From Saccharomycodes ludwigii (taxonomy: Eukaryota; Ascomycota; Saccharomycetes; Saccharomycodales; Saccharomycodaceae): DNA of 64,000 nt. The notes under the pieces were generated by a model that saw nothing but the letters and a program-made list of their open reading frames with translations, was not told where the DNA came from and made no database searches. The stretch lies in NCBI RefSeq assembly GCF_020623625.1, contig NC_060206.1, forward strand, positions 558,001-622,000, in the 5' to 3' direction. Below are positions 19,747 through 35,482 of this stretch, piece by piece. The position numbers were made by a program, and so were the translations under genes. How positions within the stretch are numbered: position 1 is the first letter of the stretch; every line of letters begins with the position of its first letter.

Positions 19747-22320
19747 CTATAATGGAGGCAAAGGTGCTCTACACACCGGACATTGCAATTTACGATTCAT
19801 CCAAGTAATCAAACACTTGGAATGGAAAACATGATCACACGGCGTTATCATGTAATCTTGAATGTCAGTAGTGACATTGGTACTATCTGTCGCAATTGAA
19901 CCCGATTTACATTTAGAAGTGGATGATAAAGGTGTATTTTCATTTCCATCAGCATCATTATCTTCTCCTCCCTCTTGCTGTTCTCGATTAATCGCTGGGT
20001 TATTATCCTCTTGTTCCATCTCAACTGGCATAATTATTGGGTCATCTTCATTCATACAAATTGGGCATTCAAACACTCTGCCATTTTCTTCAAAAACCTG
20101 TCTTGATAATTTGTGATGGTAATCATAAAGTTTACCTATATCGAGAATTTTATCCAATTTCTTTACAATAAACTTAGGTATAATAGAATTTCCGCCATAT
20201 CTCTTTTGAATGTATAATACTATTATTTGAAAAACAACCCAGCCCGTTAATATAAATAAATATTTGTAGTTTGTATGGTGATAAAAAGAGTTTGATGCAA
20301 CTCCGTATAGGTAATAATATGGTATTAACCTAGCCAAACTAAATCCAACGATAAAATAAAAAAAATTGAAAGGGTACTGATCTGGCGAGCTAACAGAATT
20401 GTTTAAAGAAGCAACGACATTATTATTGTTAACACTGGCAACACAATTTTTTAAAATCTGAGGAACCATATAAGAATTAGCAAGAGTAACACCAACATAC
20501 TCGAAAACTTTCCGTGTGTCATACGACTTGGTAAAGATTGGCAGCATAACCATTAGCAAAATTACAAGCTTAATCAAGCTTCTTTTACGAACACTCAGTT
20601 GAGTAGCCTGTTCATCAGGAATAATTAGCGGTGGGTCGGTATCATTGTCATTTGTGGTTTCGACACCGGAACCATTCGAGGTGCCAGAACTCTCTCTTCT
20701 TCTTCGCAGCCATCGAGTTATAATTCTCACCCAGCTTATCCGTCTCTCAGTGCTTTGTGACATTATTATGCAGCACATGTACATGTATTCAAAAATAAAT
20801 GCTAAAACACTGATTAAAAAGGAAATCAAAATGTCAATTGTGAAAAGCGCTTGAGTTATCACAGTGCCTAAAATAAACAAGAATGCAAATGCCCCATCCG
20901 TCATGTTTATTATATCGATCATAGTTCTTGAAATTTTGTTTGTTTTGGAAGGCGTGTTGGTGAAAACCATCTGGACCAAGAAAAAATATATTTCCAAAAC
21001 AAAGGGTATCATGAAAAATATTAAAAGATCATGTCTTGTTTTAATTTGGAAAATTTCCTTTCTTTCGCCCATTAGTTCGCCCAAGTTATAATAATCACCA
21101 CAGTCCGGGGAATATAGTATACCCTTGGACACGTTTAGCAAGGGTGTTTTTTTAACGTTAATCGGTCTGCCAGTAGGGTTCTGTAGCTCTTTTTCCAATA
21201 ACTCTGATTTTGCAGAATCGTATCCATCCCATTTTTCAAGTTGAAAAAATCCAACAAATTCGCAAGTTTCCATTGATCTTTTGTACCAGTTTTTAAAATC
21301 ATTCATTTTAAAACTGGTCAAGTAATCCGTTTCATTCCAATGATACTCAACAAATTTTTTCAACTCATTAAATTCCGTTTCAGAACAGCCCAAGTAGTAG
21401 TGTGGTAACACAAAAAGGGGATGAAATTTTGCACTTTGGGTATAAATGAACAATTTGCCATACTTTTTATCATATAATCCTTTAAAAATTAGGGTATCGC
21501 GGAAATAGGAATCTAGTCTACAATTTAAATTTAAAAATTTCCAACGATCATTAAACGTGAAAAGCTGGTCAATAGAAAAGGTCAACTTACTTTTATTTGA
21601 AACACTGCTCACATTTAATCTTTTTTTTAATTTTTCTTCAAATAATGTAGTGTCATTCATAAAAAAATCACCATAGGGTGGTGTGTCAAGTATCAAAGCC
21701 AAATCATCGTTAATAGAACCATCACCAGCGTCTGTATCATCTAAATAATCAAAATTATTTTTAGTGCCTTGAAAATATTTAGGTACTGGCATGTGTATTG
21801 TGTTTTGTTCATCATGTGATTCTAAATTTAGACTCCCCCTTAGATACGAACTTATATTCCAAGGATATTCGCCATCACTAGTATCATCCTTATCATCTTG
21901 CCATATGCTATTTTTAACTTTGTCTAAAATGTACTGGGGCAATATTTGTGAATCACTGCTAAAAGCTTTCCAGCCAGAAGTGTAATCCTTTCCAGGAAGT
22001 GGGAAACCAATAACTTTATCATCTTTATTTTTGTCCCCATTATCAACACTGTTTTTATCATTATGAAAATATGTTTTATAATCTTTGTGATTTAAGGCCA
22101 TGTCATTGTATGAGTACCTAAACCCAGTAATGTTTCCCACTAGACTATTAAAAGTCATATTATTTTTCATGTACTCAAATTCATAGCCTAATTGATCCCT
22201 TATTCTTTTTAGTTGTTTCGATTCATATTGAGACGTTGTACCATCAGGATTTTTCGGCGATGATATTAAGAAGAATATGAAAAAAAGTATGAAAAATAGG
22301 GTATTACCATTAATCTCCAT
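19747..22320 (-). CDS. TUL1: Tul1-like Golgi RING-H2 E3 ubiquitin ligase
   Basis: Tul1 is the E3 of the Dsc complex in Golgi, endosome and vacuole membranes, ubiquitinating membrane proteins with polar or misplaced membrane segments. The protein has 857 residues (758 in S. cerevisiae). It starts with a signal segment (TLFFILFFIFFLISS), then a lumenal region of about 390 residues with many N-glycosylation sequons, then a cluster of about seven membrane segments beginning near DLLIFFMIPFVLEIYFFL. The cytosolic C-terminus holds the RING-H2 domain (FECPICMNEDDP, then CDHVFHSKCLITWMN and CPVCRAPLPPL), which carries an acidic insert of about 50 residues between its first and second cysteine pairs. 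Next to UGP1 as YKL034W to YKL035W. Confidence 0.92.
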   Translation of the reverse strand: MEINGNTLFFILFFIFFLISSPKNPDGTTSQYESKQLKRIRDQLGYEFEYMKNNMTFNSLVGNITGFRYSYNDMALNHKDYKTYFHNDKNSVDNGDKNKDDKVIGFPLPGKDYTSGWKAFSSDSQILPQYILDKVKNSIWQDDKDDTSDGEYPWNISSYLRGSLNLESHDEQNTIHMPVPKYFQGTKNNFDYLDDTDAGDGSINDDLALILDTPPYGDFFMNDTTLFEEKLKKRLNVSSVSNKSKLTFSIDQLFTFNDRWKFLNLNCRLDSYFRDTLIFKGLYDKKYGKLFIYTQSAKFHPLFVLPHYYLGCSETEFNELKKFVEYHWNETDYLTSFKMNDFKNWYKRSMETCEFVGFFQLEKWDGYDSAKSELLEKELQNPTGRPINVKKTPLLNVSKGILYSPDCGDYYNLGELMGERKEIFQIKTRHDLLIFFMIPFVLEIYFFLVQMVFTNTPSKTNKISRTMIDIINMTDGAFAFLFILGTVITQALFTIDILISFLISVLAFIFEYMYMCCIIMSQSTERRISWVRIITRWLRRRRESSGTSNGSGVETTNDNDTDPPLIIPDEQATQLSVRKRSLIKLVILLMVMLPIFTKSYDTRKVFEYVGVTLANSYMVPQILKNCVASVNNNNVVASLNNSVSSPDQYPFNFFYFIVGFSLARLIPYYYLYGVASNSFYHHTNYKYLFILTGWVVFQIIVLYIQKRYGGNSIIPKFIVKKLDKILDIGKLYDYHHKLSRQVFEENGRVFECPICMNEDDPIIMPVEMEQEDNNPAINREQQEGGEDNDADGNENTPLSSTSKCKSGSIATDSTNVTTDIQDYMITPCDHVFHSKCLITWMNRKLQCPVCRAPLPPL

Positions 22321-22927
22321 TATATTCTTTTTATTCTATATTCTTTTTTTACTAGTATAATAAGTTAGTTCAAAGTAGTCTCCTGGAGGTATTTTTTTTT
22401 TTCTTTTTTTGTTTTTTTTGTTTGTTTTTTTATGATGGCTATGTTTTAAAATTGGAATTGTAGTGTGGTTTGTGGTATTGAAAGTTGTTATTGGAGTACT
22501 ATCAACTCATAATTACTATATCATTTTTGCCTTCCTCGCCTTTACAATTTTTTTCCAAATTTTTTGCTTTTCATTTCTTTCCCCCTTTTTTTTTTTTTTT
22601 TTTTCTTTTTTTGTTAGAGAAAAATGGCATAAAAAAAACAAGAGACGAAAAACAAAAAAAAAAAATATGCAATTTTTAATACTTGGTCTGGAAACATCAA
22701 CACATTAAACTGACTTAGTCAATGAATAAGTTTAAATCAATATAAAAGTTTCTTTTTTTGTTCTTTTTTTTTCTATGTTTAACGTATGTATATATATTAC
22801 ATAGATACTAAAGCCCTTTAGATTATTGTTATTGTTGCAACTAATATTATCAACAGTTATCTAGATATCACATATATATATATATATATATATATAGAAC
22901 ATAATAACAAAATAAAAGGTACGCTTC
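22321..22927. promoter_or_regulatory. Intergenic: TUL1 promoter and UGP1 3' end
   Basis: The stretch is rich in T-runs (22391-22433, 22590-22615) with a TA repeat at about 22871-22895 near the UGP1 stop. No gene is supported; the small open frames here are made of homopolymer codons. Confidence 0.4.
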
Positions 22928-24466
22928 TCAATGCTCCAAGATTTGTAAATTACCAGTAATAACAACGTTTTCCAAATCACTGCCATTCGGAATATCAATT
23001 CTTTGACCCTCGCTACAAACAATGATAACAGTACCTTTCAAAGTAACGTTCTTACCCAAAAATACATTCCCTGTAATGGTCAAATGATCCAACTCCAAAA
23101 TCTTTGGAATATGGGAAACCCTTTCATTAAAATTATTAACCTTCTTAAAATGAGACCCCAACTTTATCAATGGATTTGGTCCAAATCTGTTTGGATCTAA
23201 CTTCAATGCACCATGTTCCAAACGGAATAAGTCTGACTTAACCAATAACAAATCAGAACAAGTTTTGACCGGCAAAAACCTAGATCTTGGAACAACAACA
23301 CCGTGAGCACCGTTGAAAAATCTGATAGCGGCACCACAAGCAGTTTCCAATTGTAAAACATTGATATCATGGCCATCTCTAGTGATAGTTTTGGAGTTAG
23401 GAATAATTTCCATTTGCAAAGAACCACCTTCGACTAATCTTTTAATGGCCTTCAAATTGATCCATAAATTGTTAGTGTTAAAATTCTTGAATTTTCTAAT
23501 ATTTTTAAACTCATCCACGTGTTGCTTAGGTACTTGGGCAACTTCTAATAAACGGACCTTCCCGTCGTAATTAATTAAAGTACCACCTTTAACATCGGCT
23601 CTGGTCTTATCGGTCAACTCCATAATGTATTCGGCACCAGTTTCCAACATGTGATTTAAAATTTTCAAATCAACAGTAGCACCCAAGTTGTCACCATTAG
23701 AAACAAACAAAATTTCCCTCCCCTGGGCAATTAAAGCATCCAATTCACCACTGGAATGTAAACTTTCAAACAAATCACCATGACCTGGTGGGTACCAACA
23801 ATCTAATGGATCGTCAAATTTTTTAGGAACAGGCAATAGAGAATCTTTGAAAACCCTTGGATATCTAGATTGATTAAAAGATCTGATTCTAATCCTATTG
23901 GCAGTATATTTCTTAATTAAATGTTCAGTGTCCTTATCAGTATTAAAAGAATTCATCAACAACAAAGGAACATCACTGTCGTGTTTTCTATTTAGATATT
24001 CAATTTGTCTGACAGATAAATCCAAAAATGAGTTGCCATCTCTAACTTCAATAACACTCTTTGGGCCAACACACCCCATAGAAGTACCTAGACCACCATT
24101 TAACTTTAAGACAGCCAACTTGTCCAAGTTTTTAGAATGGTCTAAAGCGGCATCTTCGGAAAAACAGCTATATGGAACAACTTCATCTGGATTTGGGGAT
24201 TTAATTTTGTCCCAGACCAGAGAGCTGTCATCTGACTTTTCAGCCAAGTATCTTCTAAACAAACTGAAAAAAGAATCCAATTCCCTTTCAAAACGAGCAC
24301 GTGTTTCCTCATCGTTACTCTTGGCTAAAGCTGGATCGTCGGCCAATTTGTTTAAAGCATTTCTCATCTGAGAAGCGGCAACACTATTTGTATTATTTTC
24401 AAATGCATAGGTAGAATGAGTTTTGATATGTTTCTTCATATCAGGAATTGGTGTTGTTGATGACAT
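22928..24466 (-). CDS. UGP1: UTP-glucose-1-phosphate uridylyltransferase
   Basis: Makes UDP-glucose from UTP and glucose 1-phosphate in the cytosol, the donor for beta-glucan, glycogen, trehalose and glycosylation. The protein has 512 residues (499 in S. cerevisiae). The nucleotide-binding loop [17 protein letters not shown] lies at 121-137 and is followed by NSFNTDKDT and [12 protein letters not shown]; the C-terminal left-handed beta-helix domain ends with [10 protein letters not shown]. Codons are biased as in well-expressed genes. In S. cerevisiae UGP1 (YKL035W) has a WGD partner YHL012W; here one gene occupies the place between TUL1 and RGT1, with PRS3 (YHL011C) nearby, as expected for the unduplicated ancestor. 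Confidence 0.97.
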   Translation of the reverse strand: MSSTTPIPDMKKHIKTHSTYAFENNTNSVAASQMRNALNKLADDPALAKSNDEETRARFERELDSFFSLFRRYLAEKSDDSSLVWDKIKSPNPDEVVPYSCFSEDAALDHSKNLDKLAVLKLNGGLGTSMGCVGPKSVIEVRDGNSFLDLSVRQIEYLNRKHDSDVPLLLMNSFNTDKDTEHLIKKYTANRIRIRSFNQSRYPRVFKDSLLPVPKKFDDPLDCWYPPGHGDLFESLHSSGELDALIAQGREILFVSNGDNLGATVDLKILNHMLETGAEYIMELTDKTRADVKGGTLINYDGKVRLLEVAQVPKQHVDEFKNIRKFKNFNTNNLWINLKAIKRLVEGGSLQMEIIPNSKTITRDGHDINVLQLETACGAAIRFFNGAHGVVVPRSRFLPVKTCSDLLLVKSDLFRLEHGALKLDPNRFGPNPLIKLGSHFKKVNNFNERVSHIPKILELDHLTITGNVFLGKNVTLKGTVIIVCSEGQRIDIPNGSDLENVVITGNLQILEH

Positions 24467-24744
24467 GTTCTTTTTCTTGTTTTTTTTGTTTTTGTTATAT
24501 GCTTCTTACCTTTGTTTCTTTATGTGTTTTATTATGTTTTAGATCTTGACAAAGTAGATAAAATAATGGAAAGGAGTAAGAATAGAAATACAAAAGAAAT
24601 AGGAGTTGTTATGAAGAAAGGAAGAAACATTTAAAGAAGAGAAGTTAAAAGAAGAAGAAGAAGAAGAAAAAACCAAGACAGAAAAATAAATCTCACGTTT
24701 ATGTTTCAAATAACAACAGCGGCAATTTTATGTTTTTAAATACC

Positions 24745-24775
<31 letters not shown>

Positions 24776-24906
24776 ACAAAATTACAAAAAGTTTACTCGT
24801 GCTCGTCTTTTTCCCCACAAAGAAAAAATATAACCAATTTTAATTTTAATTTTGTTTTTGTTTTTCTAAACAAATAAAAAAAAAAGGTTAATCTTGTACC
24901 CTATTT
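24467..24906. promoter_or_regulatory. UGP1 promoter region
   Basis: Purine-rich (GAAGAA repeats at about 24645-24670), with a poly-A tract at about 24748-24769. No specific site is recognised. Confidence 0.45.
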
Positions 24907-25020
24907 CCCATTTTCCCATTTTCCCATTTTCCCATTTTCCCATTTTCCCATTTTCCCATTTCTCATTTTCCCATTTCTCATTTTCCCATTTCTCATTTTC
25001 CCATTTCTCATTTTCCCATT
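24907..25020. repeat. Minisatellite of CCCATTTT and CCCATTTCTCATTTT units
   Basis: Six perfect 8-base CCCATTTT units (24907-24954) are followed by four perfect 15-base CCCATTTCTCATTTT units (24955-25014) and a partial one. The longer unit looks like a fused, deleted pair of short ones. The array is open in reading frames on both strands, which yields repetitive pseudo-proteins that I do not accept as genes. Confidence 0.95.
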
Positions 25021-25356
25021 TCCCCGTTGCATTGGCTAGCTGTTCTTCTTCCCCCTGTTCCCACTTTCCCTCAAATCTAGAAAATAAGAACCTTTTTCTG
25101 CTCAAAAGGGGGAAAAACGCTCCCTTCCCCCTTAAAAAAATTAAATTAAATTAAATCCAAATTAAAAATACCTATCACAACTCTCGTACAAAGAGATCAT
25201 TCTCACTTACCCCGTGCTTTTTTTTCTTTTTCTAGAAATCTCTCTTTTATTATAATGGTTTATTTACTATCTAAAATATCATACAATTATATCACACAAT
25301 CTATTTACACAATCGCGTAACCTCATACACATACACCATCCCCCTTTATAATATAC
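25021..25356. other. Spacer between minisatellite and RGT1 stop
   Basis: Pyrimidine-rich DNA with AATTAAATTAAATTAAATC repeats near 25137-25160. It probably holds the RGT1 3' untranslated region. Nothing else is seen. Confidence 0.35.
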
Positions 25357-30108
<4,752 letters not shown>

Positions 30109-31628
30109 AATTTTTGGATGCTGCACGTCATATATCTTTTAGTATTCACAAATACACAGAATGGAATAAAAAATAAAAAATAAAAAATAAAAATAAAAAT
30201 TGCGTATTTGCTTATGATGCTAAAATATTGATTTCAGTATAAAAATCAAACCCAATGGTAAGTTTAATTTTCCTCACTCTTGTTTTCCTTTTCTATGCTA
30301 TATTTTATTTAAGCCTTTATCTTTGGTATTCCATTTATATATATATATAGTTGTGTCTTTAAAATTAGAGTGATTATTGGTTAGAAATCTTGTACAAAAG
30401 AGAGTTTTTATTATAAGAATAATAGCAAAAAAGGAAGAAAGGGAAAAGGAAATGAGACTTATTAAATTTGTTTGTATCAAAAAAAAGAAAGAGGAAAAAA
30501 ATAAAAAAAAAATAATTTGGTTTTTGGGGCCCCCTCGCCCCCTCCTGCTCAGCAATTCCCCGCAGCGTTCTTTTTCTTTTTTTCTCTCTCTTTTTTTATG
30601 CGGGCTGGCTGACTGGCTTGATGGAGGAGGCTGTCCTTGAAAGATGATGTATAATAATAACACATTCAGCATTTATTACAGAATTTTATTTTTTATATGG
30701 CAATTAATTAAAAACTTGTAAAAATAACCCATTTTTTGTCATTGTTTTTTTCTTCCAATAACAATAATACTGGAAAAAAATCGTACGACATTTTTTTTTT
30801 CCCTTTTTTTTTAATTTTAATTTATTTATTTACTTACTTATTTATTTTTCTTGGGCTTTTGAATTAGATCTACACATTTTCCATTAAAGAAACCGTTATT
30901 AAATGGCTGTTCATCTTTTTTTTTTGTTTCATACTTTCGTGTTGAGAAAATGCTAAAATAAAAGTACAATTCAGCAAGTATTTAATATGGCCGAGAATCA
31001 ACAACTGGGACGTACGGTCCATTGCCTCCGGATTCTTAATTGAAATTATCATCCAGGAAAAAGAAGAAAAAAAAGAAAAAAAAAAGTTTCACCGATTATT
31101 TCAGAAAGGCTCTTTTAATCCTGTTAGATCCTTCCTGTCATATACAATTATTTGGTGCATCATTTTCTCAACCTCTTTTTTTTTTTCAGTTTGTTTTTGA
31201 AATTCCCGGATAAAAAAAAAATTGTGTTCATGTAGTTAAATTTTTGATTGTAATTGATAATGTTTAATTTAGTTTAATTTAATTTAGTTTAATTTAATTT
31301 AATTTAGTTTATTTTATTTTATTTTAAATCCCTAAAAAATAAATCCGTGATGCCGCTATAAGAGGGAAGCAAAAGAGTGGGGTGGTTAATCCCGGGGCTG
31401 TTACATATAAATAAACTTGTTCAGTTTACCCCTTTTTTCATCTTGTAATTTGTTTTTTTCGGATTTTAAACCTTTTTTTTTTTTTTAAAGCAGAAAATCA
31501 CGTAAATATATTAAAAAAAAGCGGGGGGTGTTCCGCTAATTCTAAGCAAACAAAACAAATAGACACATAAATTAAAAATATGGGGGAAAAAAAAAAAATG
31601 TTGAAAGGAAACTGAAAAAAATAAAATT
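30109..31628. promoter_or_regulatory. RGT1 upstream region
   Basis: About 1.5 kb without a supported gene. It holds A-rich blocks near 30163-30200, a C/G-rich patch at 30527-30560 and 30598-30635 with a GCTGGCTGACTGGCTT near-repeat, homopolymers near 30785-30812, and an (A/G)TTTAATTTAATTTA repeat at 31260-31325. The length fits a long, regulated RGT1 promoter plus the flank of the tRNA gene. Confidence 0.4.
31614..31621 (-). terminator. Pol III terminator of initiator tRNA-Met
   Basis: An eight-A run on the plus strand gives eight Ts on the transcribed strand, eight bases beyond the tRNA 3' end. Confidence 0.75.
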
Positions 31629-31700
31629 TAGCGCCGCCTGGTTTCGATCCAGGGACATCAGGGTTATGAGCCCTGCGCGCTTCCACTGCGCCACGGCGCT
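31629..31700 (-). tRNA. Initiator tRNA-Met (anticodon CAU)
   Basis: The 72-base gene reads AGCGCCGTGGCGCAGTGGAA at its 5' end, has the initiator anticodon stem with three G-C pairs (GGGCTCATAACCC), and B-box region GGATCGAAACC with the A at position 54 and 60 typical of eukaryotic initiators. It ends GCGGCGCTA. Near-identical to the S. cerevisiae initiator as I recall it; only the T-stem differs (CCTGG for CTCGG). No intron. Confidence 0.96.
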
Positions 31701-31708
31701 CAACTTCA

Positions 31709-31812
31709 TGTCTTATTACAAGATATCCTTCATTATTACTTGCAGTAATTACTTATTAATCATTCGGTAACTTTTTTTTTTTTGTCTTATTTCGGTTTTT
31801 GTATAAATGATT

Positions 31813-31843
<31 letters not shown>

Positions 31844-32111
31844 GAAAGACTATTTAAACTATAAATTAATCATGAAGAATATGCAGAAAGATATTCTTTT
31901 ATACTTTTCTTAATTGTTTCAGATCTTATTCTTATTTCCTTATCTCATTGTTGATTCTACATGAACTTGGTTATTAATTTGTTATTAATCGCGCTTATCA
32001 ATCGTGGTACCTAATTACGATAACTAATTGTGATATGTGTTCATCAATATTTCATATTATGACATGTTCATCTTGTAGACCATCACTATATATCATAATA
32101 ATATAAATACA
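31709..32111 (-). mobile_element. Solo LTR fossil B, same family as fossil A
   Basis: A degraded LTR of about 400 bases on the minus strand, bounds approximate. It starts TGTATTT at 32111 and ends AAGACA eight bases before the tRNA-Met 5' end. It shares with fossil A, in order, GTCATAATATGAAA, AGAATCAACAA, the TATA box AGTATAAAAG (near 31896-31905) and the downstream stretch, but also carries an ATT microsatellite. It is upstream of its tRNA in the same direction, like fossil A. Divergence from A is considerable, so it is old; no internal parts remain. Confidence 0.6.
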
Positions 32112-32485
32112 TGTGTGTGTCATAAGTATTTAACTAACTTTACTATGTGTCTGTTTTATACGAACTACTAAATTGTTAAAAGTAAGAAATAAAATAGCTT
32201 TCAAGAAGAAGAAGAAAAGGAAGAGCGAAAAGTACAGAGTTATAGCCCAAGGCATTACAGCTTATTGATAATATAATTATGTGCAACTTATTTTATAATC
32301 ACTTTATATTATTATAAATATGTCAATTAGAAAAAAAATCACAAGGGGAATAAGTAAATATTTATTACCGGAAACGCTATGTTTCTTTCAACATAAATTT
32401 ACAACGTAATAAACATATCCTCCTGGATGCATTGCTTACTAGGATGCACATTTATCCCCTACCATCACCTCTCCTTATCTATTTT

Positions 32486-32518
<33 letters not shown>

Positions 32519-32805
32519 CCCTAATTCAAGCTTACATGAATTGTGTATTATAATGTATAAAACCATCAAAAAATATTCATAGGGTAGCAAGAAAAAAGGC
32601 ATTTAAGTTGACAATAATAATGTAAATAAATAAATAAATAGAATTCGGCTTTTACTATCTACTTGAGATAATTAATCTTAGTACCACAATAATTAACTAA
32701 ATGGCACGCTTGTTAAGATAAATTATCCTGTTTTAAAAGTATTCTGAGAATATCAATTAGTTATACAGTCGCAAATAACGTGTTTCAAACGAGTTAGTAC
32801 AAGCA
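32112..32805. other. Intergenic between LTR fossil and SSQ1 stop
   Basis: A poly-T tract of about 30 bases lies at 32488-32518, and an AAT/AAATA repeat near 32620-32640. No gene is seen. Confidence 0.4.
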
Positions 32806-34863
32806 TCAGTTCCCCTGTTTTTGCAACTTGGAAGCATGTTGAAATAGTTTCAATGACTTATGCTGAACCTGATCAGTACTTTCTTTTAAATAATCACGTT
32901 CGATAGATAATAGTTTCTTAATATCATTTTTCTCATTTGCCAACTTATATTCATCAATCAATTTTCTTAATTTTTGCAACTCCATTAAAATTTTTTTATA
33001 TTGATCACCGCTGTCAACTTTAACTAAGCTTGACCTATATTTCTCGAAAGATGCCTCAGTATCACTAATCATAATATCAGCCTTTGTTAAAATTTCAACA
33101 TTAGTCTTTATTATTGAATCCTGCTCCCTCTTTTCATTTGCCTCTTGAATCATCTTGCTAACTTCTTCTTCGGTTAAACCAGAATTAGCAATTACAGTTA
33201 TGCTCTTAGTCTTGCCAGAACTCTTCTCTGACGCACTAACATTAATGATACCATCCGCATCAATATCAAATGTGACATGTATTTGCGGTACACCTTTAGG
33301 CAATGCTGGAATACCACTTAGTTTTAAGTCTCCAATTAGCTTGTTATCTTTAACCATCCCACGTTCGCCTTGAAATACCCTAATATCAACCCCAGTCTGA
33401 CCATCCACTCCAGTGCTAAAAATTTCGGTCTTCTTTATTGGAACAGTAGTATTGCGTGGGATTAACGGAGAAAAAACACCACCATACGTCTCGATACCTA
33501 ACGTTAATGGAGTAACGTCTAATAACAAGACATTTTGGATCTCTCCAGACAATACACCGCCTTGTATTGCTGCACCAAGAGCAACTGTTTCATCTGGGTT
33601 AACAGATGTATTTAGCTTAACTGTTTCCGGAAATAGCTTGCCCACCTCTTTTCTGATACGTGGCATTCTTGTCATGCCCCCAACAAATATAACTTGATCA
33701 ACATCTTCAGGTTCCAGATCGGCATCCTTTAAACATTTCTTAACGAGTTGTAACGTTTTTTTAATCAAATGTAAAGTCATTATGTCTAGTTCCTCCTCTG
33801 TAATCTTTAGCTTTAAATGTTTATTATTTACTGCAAATGGAATATCTATTGTGGTTTCAGTGACATGGCTTAACGCAATTTTAGCTTGCTCGCAGCCATC
33901 TTTAATTCTTTGCATTAGTTCTTTATTCTCTCTTAATTCCTCCATGCTCAACTTACCATTGAAACTCCCCTCCAAAAACTTTTCAAGTGCATAATCAATT
34001 AAAATATTATCAAAATCTTCGCCTCCTAAATGTGTGTCTCCATTAGTGGCCCGTACCTCAAAAACGCCATTTTCAATGTCTAAAATAGAAATATCAAAAG
34101 TTCCCCCACCCAAGTCGTAAACTGCAATGATACCGTTTTCTTTGTTATTCAGCCCGAAAGCCAAAGCGGCGGCCGTGGGCTCATTGACAACCCTTAATAC
34201 CTTAAGTCCAGCTAATACGCCGGCTTGCTTTGTGGCTTGTCTTTGTGAATCATTAAAATATGCAGGAACCGTAATAACCGCTTTATTGATGTTTTCATTT
34301 AAATATTTTGAACTGCAATCCTTTAAATACTTTAAAATTTCCGCACCAACCTGAAAAGGAGTGATTTTCTCACCATTGCTTAATACCAAATCAATATCTT
34401 GATCATTTGTTTCATGAACAGTGTCGCTGGTAGCGGTAGTTTTATATTGTAAATTAGATAGTTCAGTTGATGGAATGTCTTGTGTTTTCTTACCGATTAA
34501 TCGTTTAGTAGCGTAAAATGTGTTTTTAGAATTAACTAATTGTTGTCTTTTAGCCAATTCACCAACTAAAACTTTGTTGAAGTCATTATTATTATTATTA
34601 TTACTAATCGTATATCCAACAATTGATGGAGTTGTTCTACCACCAATGTCATTTTCTATTATTTGGGGGCATGTATTACCATTGGGAATATAGGCAACTG
34701 CACTGTTTGTGGTGCCTAAATCAACTCCAATAACTCTGGTACTGGAATTACTGGCGGTGTTAATATTTCTTTTGACGATATGCCATGAATTGTATTGATT
34801 GATCAATCTTTTCATTATGGTGGATGAGTAGTTTCTTTTAATAATGTTGGAACGTAGCATCAT
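32806..34863 (-). CDS. SSQ1: Ssq1-like mitochondrial Hsp70 for iron-sulfur cluster biogenesis
   Basis: Ssq1 is the specialised matrix Hsp70 that works with the J-protein Jac1 on the scaffold Isu1 to release Fe-S clusters. The start is taken at ATG 34861-34863 (685 residues; 657 in S. cerevisiae); a further ATG follows directly. The N-terminus is basic and rich in Ser/Asn/Arg, a matrix presequence. Hsp70 signatures are VIGVDLGTTNSAVAYI, VYDLGGGTFDISILDIE and VIFVGGMTRMPRIRKEV. Ssq1-type rather than Ssc1-type residues are clear: GEIQNVLLLDVTPLTLGIET, KKTEIFSTGVDGQ, EKSSGKTKSITVI and ADIMISDTE. Lies near RPS22 and NMD4, as YLR369W near YLR367W and YLR363C. Confidence 0.94.
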   Translation of the reverse strand: MMLRSNIIKRNYSSTIMKRLINQYNSWHIVKRNINTASNSSTRVIGVDLGTTNSAVAYIPNGNTCPQIIENDIGGRTTPSIVGYTISNNNNNNDFNKVLVGELAKRQQLVNSKNTFYATKRLIGKKTQDIPSTELSNLQYKTTATSDTVHETNDQDIDLVLSNGEKITPFQVGAEILKYLKDCSSKYLNENINKAVITVPAYFNDSQRQATKQAGVLAGLKVLRVVNEPTAAALAFGLNNKENGIIAVYDLGGGTFDISILDIENGVFEVRATNGDTHLGGEDFDNILIDYALEKFLEGSFNGKLSMEELRENKELMQRIKDGCEQAKIALSHVTETTIDIPFAVNNKHLKLKITEEELDIMTLHLIKKTLQLVKKCLKDADLEPEDVDQVIFVGGMTRMPRIRKEVGKLFPETVKLNTSVNPDETVALGAAIQGGVLSGEIQNVLLLDVTPLTLGIETYGGVFSPLIPRNTTVPIKKTEIFSTGVDGQTGVDIRVFQGERGMVKDNKLIGDLKLSGIPALPKGVPQIHVTFDIDADGIINVSASEKSSGKTKSITVIANSGLTEEEVSKMIQEANEKREQDSIIKTNVEILTKADIMISDTEASFEKYRSSLVKVDSGDQYKKILMELQKLRKLIDEYKLANEKNDIKKLLSIERDYLKESTDQVQHKSLKLFQHASKLQKQGN

Positions 34864-35482
34864 GCACTCAACCAAAAAAAAAAAAAAAAAGAAAAAAGGA
34901 AAAAAAGAAAGTCTAGTATATAAACGATTGTATTTCGTTATAGATTGTTTTTAATTAACTGATTTTATATGACAATTAATGAGAATGGAAAAGAACAAAA
35001 AGGATAAGCATAATAAAAGAATAGTTACAAGTAATTAAAAAAAAAAAAAAAAAAAAAAAGGGATGGCAATGTAAAAATACAGCGGGAATGGGAAATTTTC
35101 ATATAAGCATATGCGTATTTTGTCCGTAGCAATTTTCCTTTTATATCCGAAAAAGGTCACGTTTTTTTTTTTCTTTTTTTTTTTTTTTTTCTTTTTTTTT
35201 TTTTTTAAATTTGTACAGGCAAAAATATGAGAATTACCAATGGCATCAATAAGAAGTTTCTCCTCTTCGTAATATTCGATAATTTATTTAAATCAGATAC
35301 AAAACAGTAACTTTTGACTCTACACCAAGCTTTCATTCTGCTCTCTTCTTTTTTTATCCCCCTCATCCTATTACAACCTTTTTTCAAATAAAATTTTATA
35401 AACAAAAAAAAATTTTTTTTTTTTTAAAACTAAACAAACTAAAAATTATACAAGTTAATAACGAAAGAAAATAGATGAGAGC
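34864..35482. promoter_or_regulatory. Divergent promoter SSQ1/ART5-like
   Basis: The 619 bases have poly-A next to SSQ1 (34874-34890), an A-tract at about 35038-35058, and poly-T blocks at 35163-35206. TATA-like ATATAAACG lies at about 34918-34925 on the SSQ1 side. Confidence 0.45.

Noticed and set aside
24866-25154. Repetitive open frames of 79 and 86 codons on opposite strands
   Set aside because: Both are translations of the CCCATTTT minisatellite; no start context or family support.
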